Shown: positions 17,883-26,738 of the stretch, piece after piece
Layout: the number at the start of each line of letters is the position of its first letter
Position numbering within the stretch: the stretch's first letter is position 1
Source of the DNA: an uncultured Lachnospiraceae bacterium
GTDB taxonomy: Bacteria > Bacillota > Clostridia > Lachnospirales > Lachnospiraceae
Reading direction: 5' to 3'
Assembly: GCA_910584205.1 (NCBI GenBank)
Contig: CAJUAA010000009.1
Span: 36,302 to 100,301, forward strand
DNA length: 64,000 bases
The notes under the pieces: model-generated
The model's input: the letters and a program-made list of their open reading frames with translations, nothing else
Told to the model about the DNA's origin: nothing
Database searches by the model: none
Translations under genes and position numbers: made by a program

Positions 17883-17954
17883 ACAAAAACTCCTGTAAAT
17901 ATTACAGAATTATTACATTTCGAATACAATTCTATAACATACAGGAGTTTTTGT
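17883..17954. repeat. 72-bp inverted repeat spanning the NlpC/P60 promoter
   Basis: A perfect 15-bp arm ACAAAAACTCCTGTA (17883-17897) recurs inverted at 17940-17954. Inside it TTACAGAATT and AATTCTATAA form a second imperfect pair. One arm covers the promoter spacer and part of the -35 box, the other lies downstream of the -10, so the full stem cannot form in the transcript. It is more likely a DNA-level element (operator or small mobile palindrome). Confidence 0.65.
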
Positions 17955-17957
17955 CAA
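17929..17957 (-). promoter_or_regulatory. Sigma-A promoter of the NlpC/P60 gene
   Basis: Minus-strand TTGACA (17952-17957), 17-bp spacer and TAGAAT (17929-17934), about 120 nt upstream of the start. The promoter sits inside a long inverted repeat (17883-17954). Confidence 0.75.
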
Positions 17958-18010
17958 TGCCGGATTTCAAATTCCCGCATCCTTATTTTGTCAGCTTACT
18001 TTATCAGCCC

Positions 18011-18274
18011 TCATTTTGTCAGCTTATCCACCACCGCCATGAGTTCGTCAATCTTCTCATCGCCCTTGCCTTCCAGGATCGCTTCCTTGACACATCCTTT
18101 CATATGCGCCCGGATGATCTCATTATTGACCTTCCGGAGAATGGCGTCCGTCGCCATGACCTGGGCGGAGATGTCCATACAGTAACGGTCCTCCTCCACC
18201 ATACGCAGAATCCCGTCCAGCTGCCCTTTCGCAGTCTTTAAAAGCCGCTCGATCTTTTTTCTGTCTGCCTGCAT
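18011..18274 (-). CDS. csoR: CsoR-family copper-sensing repressor
   Basis: 87-aa helical repressor starting MQADRKKIERLLKTAKGQLD. The Cu(I) ligands of CsoR are present as Cys32 (RYCMD), His57 and Cys61 (AHMKGC). Apo-CsoR binds DNA and releases on Cu(I) binding. It lies 9 nt after copA in the same direction, and a CsoR-like operator lies in front of copA, so the operon is probably autoregulated by copper. Confidence 0.92.
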   Translation of the reverse strand: MQADRKKIERLLKTAKGQLDGILRMVEEDRYCMDISAQVMATDAILRKVNNEIIRAHMKGCVKEAILEGKGDEKIDELMAVVDKLTK

Positions 18275-18283
18275 ACCGGTTAC

Positions 18284-18490
18284 CTACAGGATCTCCAGAA
18301 CCTGATAGCCTTCGTCTTCCACCGTCTTTTTCAGCAGTTCGTCGCTGACGTCCCCGGTCAGCGTCACATACGCCGCCTTGTCTTCCAGGCTGACGGACGC
18401 CTCCACACCCTCCAGGGCGTTCAGCGCCTTGTCAACCCTTCCGGTACAGTGTCCGCACATCATTCCTTCGATTTTCATGGTTTTCTTCAT
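18284..18490 (-). CDS. copZ: Internal in-frame start encoding a free CopZ-like copper chaperone
   Basis: Inside the copA frame, ATG at 18490 is preceded by TAAGGAGGA (18498-18506) with an 8-nt gap, a better ribosome binding site than that of copA itself. Translation from it gives a 68-aa protein starting MKKTMKIEGMMCGHCTGRVD, the exact size and fold of CopZ. So the locus may make both CopA with a tethered domain and free CopZ. The start site is seen in the sequence; its use is inferred. Confidence 0.7.
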   Translation of the reverse strand: MKKTMKIEGMMCGHCTGRVDKALNALEGVEASVSLEDKAAYVTLTGDVSDELLKKTVEDEGYQVLEIL

Positions 18491-20884
18491 GGTATTGTCC
18501 TCCTTATTTGATGGCTGCAGATCCCCCTGACGCTTCTGTGAGTCTTTGGAATCTGCCGGTTTTATTTGATCTGTCTCAACTGCGGCGGAACTTTCAGCCG
18601 CAACGGATCTCTTCTTATAAAATGTGGGGCGGAACCCTTTCAGCCTCAGAGCGTTGGATACCACAAAGACGGAACTGAAGCTCATGGCCGCGCTCCCGAA
18701 CATGGGATTTAACTGCCAGCCCAGGAACGGATAAAATACCCCTGCCGCCAGAGGAATCCCCAGCGCGTTGTAGAAAAATGCCCAGAACAGATTTTCCTTG
18801 ATGTTCCGGATCACCGCCCTGCTCAGCTGGATCGCCGCCGCCGCATCCAGAAGATCGCTCTTCATCAGCACAATGTCCGCCGACTCGATGGCCACGTCCG
18901 TGCCGGCTCCGATGGCGATTCCCACATCGGCTCTTGCCAGCGCCGGCGCGTCGTTGATGCCGTCTCCGACCATGGCAACCTTGTGTCCTTCCTCCTGAAG
19001 CTTCCGGACCTCCCGCTCCTTATCCTGAGGAAGCACCTCCGCCACCACGCGGGTGATGCCCAGCTGCTTCTGGATCGCCTTTGCCGTCTTCTCATGGTCT
19101 CCGGTCAGCATGACCACGGAAAGCCCCATCCGCTCAAGCTCCCGGATGGCCTTCGCACTGGTCTCCTTCACCGGGTCCGCCACTGCGAGAATACCCAGAA
19201 GCTTCCCGTCCCCGGCAATATACAGAGCAGTCTTCCCTTCTTCCGCAAAGGCTTCCCCGCGGCCTTCCAGCCCTGAGGTGTCCACCTGACGCGCCTTCAT
19301 CATCCTGCGGTTTCCCGCAAGCACCATCCGGCCGTCCACCCTGCCTGAAACGCCCTGTCCTGCCACCGCCTCAAACTCCGACACCTTTTCCGGCAGAATC
19401 GATCTGCTTTTAGCGCATTCTACAATCGCTTCCGCCAGCGGATGTTCCGAAGCCTGTTCCAGGGAAGCCGCCAGTTTCAGAAGATCTGACTCTGCCGTCC
19501 CCGGCGCAGTCAGAATATCCGTCACCGCCGGATGCCCTTTTGTGATCGTTCCGGTCTTGTCAAGAACAATGGTATCTACCAGATGCGCCGTCTCCAGGCT
19601 TTCGCCGGATTTGATCAGGATTCCCTGCTCCGCGCCTCTTCCGGTTCCCACCATGATCGCCGTGGGCGTCGCCAGCCCCAGCGCGCACGGACAGGAGATT
19701 ACCAGCACGGCGATTCCCGACGCCAGTGCAAAACTGAAGCTCTGTCCCAGAAGCAGCCAGACCGCAATCGTAATGACCGCAATGGTCAGCACCACGGGAA
19801 CAAAGATTCCGCTGACCTTATCCGCCAGCTTGGCAATCGGCGCCCTGGAACTGCCCGCCTCCTCCACCAGACGGATGATCTGGGACAGCGTCGTATCCTC
19901 TCCGATCCGATCCGCCTGCATCCGGAAATATCCCGCCCGATTGACGGTGGCCCCGGTCAGACGGTCGCCCGCTTTCTTTTCCACCGGAATGCTTTCGCCG
20001 GTGATGGCGGATTCGTCCACCGTGCCGGTCCCCTCCAGCAGAACCCCGTCCACCGGAATACTCTGTCCAGGCTTGACGATCACAATCTCGCCCACCCGCA
20101 CTTCTTCGGACGGAATCTCCAGCTCCTGCCCGTCCCGAAGCACCAGAGCGGTCTTTGGAGCCAGATCCATCAGCTTGGTAATCGCATCGGAAGTCCTGCT
20201 TTTGGAACGGGTCTCCATGTATTTTCCAATAGTCACCAGCGCCAGGATCATGGCCGCCGCCTCGAAATACAGATTCATGGCGCAGGCGTGAGCCGTTCCC
20301 ATATCCCCGTGTCCCAGCGCGTATCCCATGACGAACAGCTGGCTGATACTGTAGACTGCCGCCGCCGTGGAACCCATGGCAACCAGAGTGTCCATATTGG
20401 GCGCGCCGTGCAGCAGCGTCTTAAAGCCGTTTTCAAAATATTTCCGGTTCAGATACATGACCGGCAGCGTCAGAAAGAGCTGGGCCAGCGCAAATACCAT
20501 CACATTCTCGTGGTCCGTCAGCAGGCCCGGAAGCGGCCAGCCAAGCATATGCCCCATGGACACATACATCAGCACCACAAGCAGTACGATGGACCAGCCC
20601 AGCCGGTGCTTCATGGCACGGGCATCGTCCGCCGCTTTCTTCTGTACGGCGTTGGCCTCCTTCGGAGCCGCTTCCCCTTTCACGGAAGCGCCGTATCCGG
20701 CTTCCTCCACCGCCTGTATGATCTTCTGCGCGTCTGTGGCGCCTTCCGCGTATTCCACCACCATGGAATTCTGCAGAAGATTCACCTGCACCAGATCGAC
20801 CCCCTGTACTTTGCCGACCGACTTCTCCACATGGGCACTGCAGGCGCTGCAGCTCATGCCGGTCACGTCAAACTTCTGTTTCAT
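18284..20884 (-). CDS. copA: Copper-exporting P1B-type ATPase with fused C-terminal CopZ domain
   Basis: 866-aa Cu(I) exporter. N-terminal heavy-metal domain with GMSCSACSAHV (about residues 9-19), eight membrane segments, the CPC motif in SCPCALGLATPTA, the phosphorylation site DKTGTITKG, the HP motif SEHPLAEAI and the hinge GDGINDAPALA. After a hydrophilic linker of about 35 residues the protein ends in a second heavy-metal domain with GMMCGHCTGRV. I chose the ATG at 20884 (AAAGGAG upstream, directly before the metal-binding domain); the frame is open further but crosses the promoter. Confidence 0.95.
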   Translation of the reverse strand: MKQKFDVTGMSCSACSAHVEKSVGKVQGVDLVQVNLLQNSMVVEYAEGATDAQKIIQAVEEAGYGASVKGEAAPKEANAVQKKAADDARAMKHRLGWSIVLLVVLMYVSMGHMLGWPLPGLLTDHENVMVFALAQLFLTLPVMYLNRKYFENGFKTLLHGAPNMDTLVAMGSTAAAVYSISQLFVMGYALGHGDMGTAHACAMNLYFEAAAMILALVTIGKYMETRSKSRTSDAITKLMDLAPKTALVLRDGQELEIPSEEVRVGEIVIVKPGQSIPVDGVLLEGTGTVDESAITGESIPVEKKAGDRLTGATVNRAGYFRMQADRIGEDTTLSQIIRLVEEAGSSRAPIAKLADKVSGIFVPVVLTIAVITIAVWLLLGQSFSFALASGIAVLVISCPCALGLATPTAIMVGTGRGAEQGILIKSGESLETAHLVDTIVLDKTGTITKGHPAVTDILTAPGTAESDLLKLAASLEQASEHPLAEAIVECAKSRSILPEKVSEFEAVAGQGVSGRVDGRMVLAGNRRMMKARQVDTSGLEGRGEAFAEEGKTALYIAGDGKLLGILAVADPVKETSAKAIRELERMGLSVVMLTGDHEKTAKAIQKQLGITRVVAEVLPQDKEREVRKLQEEGHKVAMVGDGINDAPALARADVGIAIGAGTDVAIESADIVLMKSDLLDAAAAIQLSRAVIRNIKENLFWAFFYNALGIPLAAGVFYPFLGWQLNPMFGSAAMSFSSVFVVSNALRLKGFRPTFYKKRSVAAESSAAVETDQIKPADSKDSQKRQGDLQPSNKEDNTMKKTMKIEGMMCGHCTGRVDKALNALEGVEASVSLEDKAAYVTLTGDVSDELLKKTVEDEGYQVLEIL

Positions 20885-20904
20885 ATCAAAGGACTCCTTT
20901 CCAG

Positions 20905-20921
20905 ATACCCCACCGGGGTGT
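20905..20921. promoter_or_regulatory. Probable CsoR operator
   Basis: ATACCCCACCGGGGTGT, a GC-centred dyad (TACCCC / GGGGTG) flanked by A/T, resembles known CsoR boxes. It lies between the copA -10 box and start codon, where a bound repressor would block transcription. Confidence 0.65.
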
Positions 20922-20933
20922 CCTGTTGATATG

Positions 20934-20962
20934 GTTATAACACAGTATTTTGAGTTTGTCAA
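20934..20962 (-). promoter_or_regulatory. Sigma-A promoter of copA-csoR
   Basis: Minus-strand TTGACA (20957-20962), 17-bp spacer, TATAAC (20934-20939), about 50 nt upstream of copA and directly upstream of the CsoR-like dyad. Confidence 0.75.
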
Positions 20963-21095
20963 GGAGAGAGTTTTGCAGGATTTTCAGCCGGGTAATGGCT
21001 GGCGGTCAAAACAGACAGTTTCCATATCCTTGAATCAATCCTGGTAAATAATTTCAGATTCGGCTGTAGCAGTTTCTTCTGCATCGTTTCTAACT

Positions 21096-22949
21096 TTATC
21101 TCGAAATAGAATAGTAACTTAACACCTTCATCACTGCAAGATCATCACATTCATAATCCCCCTTTTTAAACTGGTTCTTTGCAATAATTCCTTTAGCAAT
21201 CTCAAGTTTTTCTTTGGGAAGAGCACAAAAATCCGCCCACCATTCATTTGCCAAATCATTATCCTCTTCTGAAAAATCAGTGTATTTGTCTGCAAGTCGG
21301 TTACGCAAATTAGCGTCATATCTTCTCCTGAAAATGATAAAAGTTTCCGGCATCCAAAGCAACTTCTGATATTCATAAACATCTCTGCCAAATGCTTCTT
21401 CAAAAAACTCGACTCCAGGACCAACTTTTCCTTTTGTTGAATTCAGCACAGCCTGAATTGCACGAATAAACTTTCTATTCCAGTGTTCACCAATAAAGTC
21501 TCGATTATTATAATATTCCGGATCACTGATTGGATGATATTTCATAGGGAATGAGTATATCGTGACACTTAGTTTCTCGCACAAATCAACATTAATCCTC
21601 ATCCTATAATATAAATCTTCCGGTCGGTCTTCAAAGTTATAAAGCAAATAATTTGAAAGATCGCGAATTCCACATTCTGCCGCACATCTGATTGCCTCGC
21701 AATAAATATCTTTCTGCTCGTAATGATCAAAAGCAATCCGTAGTGGCTTTATATTGACTTCTGCAAGCTTTTTCATCTTTTTATCAGTAACTAACCTTGC
21801 ATCAAGACCTTGGTTAAAATCTATATGTCTTATCCTTGATGTCTGCTTAAAATGTGCATTATAAAGTTCGTGAAACTCTTCATCAAACTTCAGTATGTTC
21901 TCAACCGTTGCCGTCTCAGGATACAAAAGTCCAAGTTTTTCTCTCTTAAGATAAAAACTACCAGACTCTTTTTCAGGAAGCTTGTCCGCATATGCGTCAT
22001 AAATAGAAACCATCACCCGTATAAAAGCCCGAATATTGTAGCCTTCACTCAAATTTTTAATTGCTATTTCATACTCATTTGAAGGAATATATTTCGCACC
22101 TTTCTGGAAACCACACTGTTTTATCTCATCAATAATCTGGTCAAAACACTTTGATGCAAAGACGTTGTTGTCCATCAACAGCAAATCCTTCTTCCTTCCA
22201 AAATGTTCATCTACATAAGCAAGCTTATCCGCAATTCCTATGTAATTCTTATAATTCGGTTCTAATGTTTTAACGGCACAAAATGCACAGTCTCTCGGGC
22301 ACCCTCGTGTCATATATCCAAAGTAGGCATTACTTGCCGGATAATGATAATCGATTTCGTAAAGGATCGAGTAATCCAGCGGAAGTTCATCAATGATATC
22401 TTCATTTCCTGCATCATATATGCCGGGCTGATCTAATAGTCCCTCATGCGGGAGAATTCCTGTATCTTTGAAAATCTGCTCAGGCAAAATAGTTGCTGCA
22501 ATTCCGCCAACAAGCACTCTTCCTTCTTCAGTGCAAAAAAGCTTTGCCGTATTTATTGTTTCTATAGTCTGTTTCCAATAGAAAGTAAACAACGTGGTCA
22601 CACATACAATATCAAATTTCGGATAATCACGCTTACGACACCTTTTTTGATATACCTCTATCGACGACTGCAGCTCTGTTCCTACGAAATTCGGGATCAC
22701 TTCCAAATAAGCCTGTTTACCCGTCCGTATATAGGAGGTCATATTCAAAAAATACTTTCCTAACCGAAAATCTTTATTATTCTCATAAAACTCTTCACAC
22801 AAAAGCCTTGCAGCAAATTCTCTTAAATCCCCTTTGAAAAATCGTACATCATCTCCACATCTACGGAAATATGTTGCGATTTTCATTAAACCCATAGGAG
22901 GGTATTTATTTTTATAATTTGGCTCTAATAAAAGCACTTTGCGGTTCAT
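21096..22949 (-). CDS. B12-binding-type radical SAM protein in accessory island
   Basis: 617 aa. The N-terminal region (about residues 1-190) resembles the cobalamin-binding-like domain found before many radical SAM domains (VLLLEPNYKNKYPPMGLMKI), although no cobalamin-ligating DxHxxG is present. The radical SAM cluster motif is RGCPRDCAFC (Cys217, Cys221, Cys224). A long C-terminal region of about 250 residues has no domain I recognise. The gene is AT-rich, unlike flanking copA, and appears intact. It overlaps the GHKL ATPase gene by 4 nt, so the two are co-translated. The substrate is unknown; modification of a nucleic acid or protein linked to the neighbouring DNA-processing genes is possible. 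Confidence 0.8.
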   Translation of the reverse strand: MNRKVLLLEPNYKNKYPPMGLMKIATYFRRCGDDVRFFKGDLREFAARLLCEEFYENNKDFRLGKYFLNMTSYIRTGKQAYLEVIPNFVGTELQSSIEVYQKRCRKRDYPKFDIVCVTTLFTFYWKQTIETINTAKLFCTEEGRVLVGGIAATILPEQIFKDTGILPHEGLLDQPGIYDAGNEDIIDELPLDYSILYEIDYHYPASNAYFGYMTRGCPRDCAFCAVKTLEPNYKNYIGIADKLAYVDEHFGRKKDLLLMDNNVFASKCFDQIIDEIKQCGFQKGAKYIPSNEYEIAIKNLSEGYNIRAFIRVMVSIYDAYADKLPEKESGSFYLKREKLGLLYPETATVENILKFDEEFHELYNAHFKQTSRIRHIDFNQGLDARLVTDKKMKKLAEVNIKPLRIAFDHYEQKDIYCEAIRCAAECGIRDLSNYLLYNFEDRPEDLYYRMRINVDLCEKLSVTIYSFPMKYHPISDPEYYNNRDFIGEHWNRKFIRAIQAVLNSTKGKVGPGVEFFEEAFGRDVYEYQKLLWMPETFIIFRRRYDANLRNRLADKYTDFSEEDNDLANEWWADFCALPKEKLEIAKGIIAKNQFKKGDYECDDLAVMKVLSYYSISR

Positions 22950-24518
22950 TTAAATTCGTCCTCAATCTTTATAATAATCTTCTCCGCGGTTTCCTCATCC
23001 GTAGAAGCATAAATAATACTAAAAATTTTAGAGAGTAATTTTCTATCTCTCTTTTGTACAGATGTAAGCCTGTCAACCCTGCGGCCCGCTTTGTCCGTTT
23101 TTTGATTATCATCATCTGCCTTCTTGCTCTGGCTCTTAGCAATCTTTTTTCCCTCTGACTTCTGACGTTTTCTTTCCTCTTCAATACGGGAAATAATCCT
23201 ATTTGCAGGGTTCGACGAGTCCTGATCTATTTTCTGCTTCTTCTTTTCAATATCGCTTTTTGCTTTCTCCGCATTCTTTTTTGCTTTCTCTACTGCCTGA
23301 GCAGCCTGTTGCCTGTGATCTTCATCAATAAAATCACCATTTTTCTGTTTCTGTTGGAACTCAGTTGCTTTCTTTTCATAAGCACTGATTTTATCATAAG
23401 CACTGTTAATTTCTGACCCGTCACGGTATAACCGTGTAAGCTCATCATTGAAATAACGTCGTATATGCTGTTCAAAAGCAATGCGGCTATCATTTTCATT
23501 AAAGTAATCCCTTTGAGAATTTGGAATAAGAAATTTACTTACAGCAAATACCTCGCCAACAAAATAGTGGGAACCTCTATCTTCTTTAAAAAGTTTCTTT
23601 AAAGCGTCGTCATCACCAATCTGTATATTTTCTTTACGCAGACGCAATCCCCGCATTTGGCAGTCTTTTTGTATAACTGCCTTAAAATGCGAGAGTCCAA
23701 ACCACGACCAGGCAATAAGCTGATTCGAATCATCATAAAAATCCTTGAATACAACATCAAAAATTTCATCCTCGCCTTTACTGGTCTTAAATTTCGTTCC
23801 GTAATTTTTTACAATCGGCTCGCTATTCAGCCTGATTTTATATTGGTCAATCCTCTCACCTATCTGCTCTGCGTGCTCATATACTTTCTGTCGAAATATA
23901 AATGTGTTTTTGTATGGTACAGGCGCTACAAAAGAAAGGTAATCTTTCACATATTGAAAATCCAGAAGATCTCGGTTCTCTCTATTAACATCAATCAATT
24001 CAACTCTAAACCAATGTTCGTTTTTATGTTCAGCTTTAATTGGTTCTAGAAATTCATAAATTTCGTTCAATAATTCTTGAGCAGAAACTTTTTCCCCTTG
24101 ATTATTCTTGTCAATAAGTTCCCGCATCCTGGCAGCATAACATCGCAAAACACTGACATGCGATTCTCCGGGAGCTTTTGACGAAAATACCAGTTCGCGG
24201 CAATATGCGAGACCACACAGACGACCTATACCCCTAAATCCTTTTGCTTCTCCAATCTGTTTATTAGAGTCAGCAATGTTTGCCAATACTTCCTTGAACT
24301 TGGAAGCCGGTATTCCAGTAGCATTATCAGTAATAGTTATCGTTCTTTTCTTATCATCCAACTGGATGTCAATCAGTTCCTGTCCTTCTGCAAGCAGACC
24401 TTCTCTTCTGGCAATATCAATCTGATCGCTGGCACTCTGAATATACTCTCGATATATCACCCGGGAATCCTGTCGTAAGATTTTCAAGAATATTTGCACC
24501 AAATACATACTCATCCAT
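22946..24518 (-). pseudogene. Hsp90/MORC-like GHKL ATPase with frameshifted N-terminus
   Basis: The long frame (from 24514) encodes a GHKL ATPase: N-box region IYREYIQSASDQID, DNATGIP, then GFRGIGRLCGLAYC (the glycine lid), a transducer-like middle and a Lys/Glu/Gln-rich coiled coil (about residues 390-470). Its first 14 codons make no sense. The other frame, from ATG at 24518, reads MDEYVFGANILENLTTG, the expected family start, and joins the long frame only by a frame change near 24470. The Asn that holds Mg2+ in the N-box of Hsp90-type ATPases is Ser here. Both defects suggest an inactive gene. It lies 15 nt after the herA-like fragment. Confidence 0.72.
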
Positions 24519-24533
24519 AGAATCTAACTTCGC

Positions 24534-25241
24534 TTACTTGAACTGCTTATATACCGGCTTTGGAAATTTAATTTTCAACAGTGACCGGAAAATGGGATTT
24601 TGGATCAAATAATCACCTTGGTCTAATCTTGTCAGCATATTCTTATACGTTGATGGAAGGCTGGAATAGTCTTTTGTAGCCGTCTCTATTGAATTTGTTC
24701 TTCCATAAGCATGTGTCGAACAGTTTCCGGTCACTCGCTGATGGATATTCGAACGGAACTGTTCGGCTCCAAATAATACCACTCCTAACGAACGTCCACG
24801 CTCCGTCACATCCAGTATTTCCCTTAGAATCGGCGATGCCTTTGGAGTATCTTTCGAAGCATACTTGTTGAGTTCATCAATAAACACTATTACGCGAGCC
24901 GGTGGATTTACACCACTTTCACCATCATATTCTCCAAGCTTCATGTTATAGATTGTTCTAAGGGCATCACCGAATACAAATGCCTGTTTATCTTCCGGAA
25001 GTTTAGCAATATCAATTACCTGAACCGAATTGGGTCTGATATGCTTAAGCTCATCCGCCAGTCGACATTCCCCTCGTGAAGGATCTGGTCTGTTGGCAAA
25101 CATGTCATCGTTCTTGAGCGCCTTATTAATTATTCGTTTGAATTTACGCCAGCTTAGAACATTTATTTCATTCGAACCGCCCCTCTGTCCTTTGCTTTGT
25201 GACTGAGACTTTTGCGATAACTCATTTACTTTATCAATTTT
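24534..25241 (-). pseudogene. C-terminal part of a HerA/FtsK-like ATPase
   Basis: About 235 codons in a frame without its own ribosome binding site. RVIVFIDELNKYAS is a Walker B of the HerA/FtsK class, and RGRSLGVVLFGAEQF is the following sensor strand (HerA: RKFGVGLILVTQ). The Walker A half of the ATPase is absent. The segment follows the NurA-like reading frame with a +1 change at a run of four A (25238-25241), so either one base was gained in a fused gene or a deletion joined two genes out of frame. Confidence 0.65.
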
Positions 25242-25689
25242 GTGCCAACGCAGGAAAATATCCGGTCTTCCCATCAGCATTGGCAATATCGGGCATTGAT
25301 ATAACAAATTCCTGATGAAATTTCTCTTTCTTCAAAACTCGATTTTCTCTATGTGTACATCCAATCCCTATTTGACCTGCTATAACGGGATATATAACAT
25401 TTCGTCCTCCTGGAAGAACAAACCCCATATCGTCAACTTTGAAAACCCTTCTGGAACCATCGAGAAAATATGAAAGTATATTTGTACCACTAAAAAGCAC
25501 TTTCCTGCTTTCATCCCAAAGAGGAACATGGTTTTTATGGTGTGTTGTTTCTGCTATCTCCTGCCATATGATATTGTCCTCAGTATAATCAATGGTCGGC
25601 CGCTCAGCATGATCCAAGCCATACTTATGAGCTCTATAGCTTTTTCCGCCGGTCATTTCTTCTAATATTGACATCACTTTGCTTGACAT
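25234..25689 (-). pseudogene. N-terminal part of a NurA-like nuclease
   Basis: 151 codons from an ATG with GAGG upstream. FLDGSRRVFKVDD resembles the first catalytic Asp motif (DGS) of NurA-domain nucleases, followed by YPVIAGQIGIG and a TGYFPALAQ segment. A normal NurA protein is longer and has a second acidic motif near its end, which is missing here. The frame ends where the HerA-like frame takes over. NurA and HerA work together in DNA end resection and in several phage-defence systems. I recognise the family from short motifs only. Confidence 0.55.
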
Positions 25690-25843
25690 TTTATTTCCTC
25701 ATTTGACCGTATTTTCTTAATTTATGCAGCATATTTTACTTCTGAATTTTTTCATATTCCAACAATATTGCCTGTTTTTCTTCATAAAGAATTTTAACGA
25801 CCGATTCAAATCTACGGACAATTGCCGGTTTCAATTCCTGTCT
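25690..25843 (-). other. Intergenic remnant between DUF3990 partner and NurA-like gene
   Basis: AT-rich 154-bp gap. A 35-codon frame directly follows, in frame, the stop of the gene at 25844; it contains RQELKPAIVRRFESVVKI and EEKQAILLEYEKIQK and ends at about 25738. It may be the tail of a lost small gene. A GAGG site for the NurA-like start lies at its end. Confidence 0.4.
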
Positions 25844-26287
25844 TTAGTCTAATAAATATCCAGCTTCATATGAACATTCCAGATAACTTGGGTTTTGATA
25901 ATAAACATCCGTCTGAAAATCGGAAATCTTATCACTGATAAAAGATGAAAAAATTTTTAATAACTCATCAAGTTCTTTTCCGGAATCTGCACAGTCTTCA
26001 ATCATAATGCTGTATAATTTTCCAATATCCATAAAACCGGGAACTGTATATTTACATTCAGAAACCGTGTCAAAGTCTCCACATGAAATTTTATATTTTT
26101 CTATCACCTCGTCACTTACCTGTTCAAAAGAAAGACAATGATTTACTTCTGCATCATACAAAAGCTTTTCTATGCCCTTTTTCCCCAGTTTTTCAACAAC
26201 AAAACCGCGTCTGTTTTTTGTCTCACGTGCAATATACTCTATTAACGAACAGACATAAAAGTAATCATTTTTTTCTCTTTCTGTCAT
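25844..26287 (-). CDS. Partner protein of DUF3990, function unknown
   Basis: 147 aa from the ATG at 26287 (an in-frame ATG at 26308 is possible). It contains EREKNDYFYVCSLIEYIAR and NHCLSFEQVSDEVIEKY. Proteins of this type are usually encoded next to DUF3990 genes in Lachnospiraceae, in toxin-antitoxin-like arrangements. No catalytic motif is visible. It overlaps the DUF3990 gene by 23 nt, so the two are translated together. Confidence 0.65.
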   Translation of the reverse strand: MTEREKNDYFYVCSLIEYIARETKNRRGFVVEKLGKKGIEKLLYDAEVNHCLSFEQVSDEVIEKYKISCGDFDTVSECKYTVPGFMDIGKLYSIMIEDCADSGKELDELLKIFSSFISDKISDFQTDVYYQNPSYLECSYEAGYLLD

Positions 26288-26738
26288 AAACAATCTCACT
26301 CCTGTCATACTCCAAACAATTTAAAGCTGATAATGTATGGAAGCTGATCTGATGTGTTGGATGCCGAAATTCTGCCAGCGCCCAGAATTGCTTTCTGCTT
26401 ATTCTCCCCGCAAGATAATCGTTCACATAATTCCATATCGTATCATCAGCCATAGGTCCTTCTACGATATCATATGAATGAGTCTCTCCACTTCTGCATC
26501 TTGCAATAAAATCAAGCCATCCATCTGTCATTTGATCAAACTTTAGAATGGATAAGCCGGAAACAGGTTTATAAAAGTAATAGTTTATAATCGGATCTCC
26601 ATCTCCACGATTAGCCCATCTTATCGCCTGTTCCAGATTATTTGTACAATAAAATCCCCATGAAAAATCTTTTGTATATCTTGCTTTTCGTATCTCAGGA
26701 AATTCAACTTTTACTTTACTTGCATGATAAAGAATCAC
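26265..26738 (-). CDS. DUF3990 domain protein
   Basis: 157 aa from a GTG at 26738, which has AGGAGGTG 9 nt upstream; the reading frame continues far upstream but only as non-coding-like sequence. Key segments are ILYHASKVKVEFPEIRKAR, DFSWGFYCTNNLEQAIRWA and WLDFIARCRSGETHSYDIV. DUF3990 has been suggested to have an ADP-ribosyltransferase-like fold, with LYHAS and GFYCT as equivalents of core strands. It probably forms a toxin-like unit with the downstream gene; this is an inference. Confidence 0.7.
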   Translation of the reverse strand: MILYHASKVKVEFPEIRKARYTKDFSWGFYCTNNLEQAIRWANRGDGDPIINYYFYKPVSGLSILKFDQMTDGWLDFIARCRSGETHSYDIVEGPMADDTIWNYVNDYLAGRISRKQFWALAEFRHPTHQISFHTLSALNCLEYDRSEIVYDRKRKK

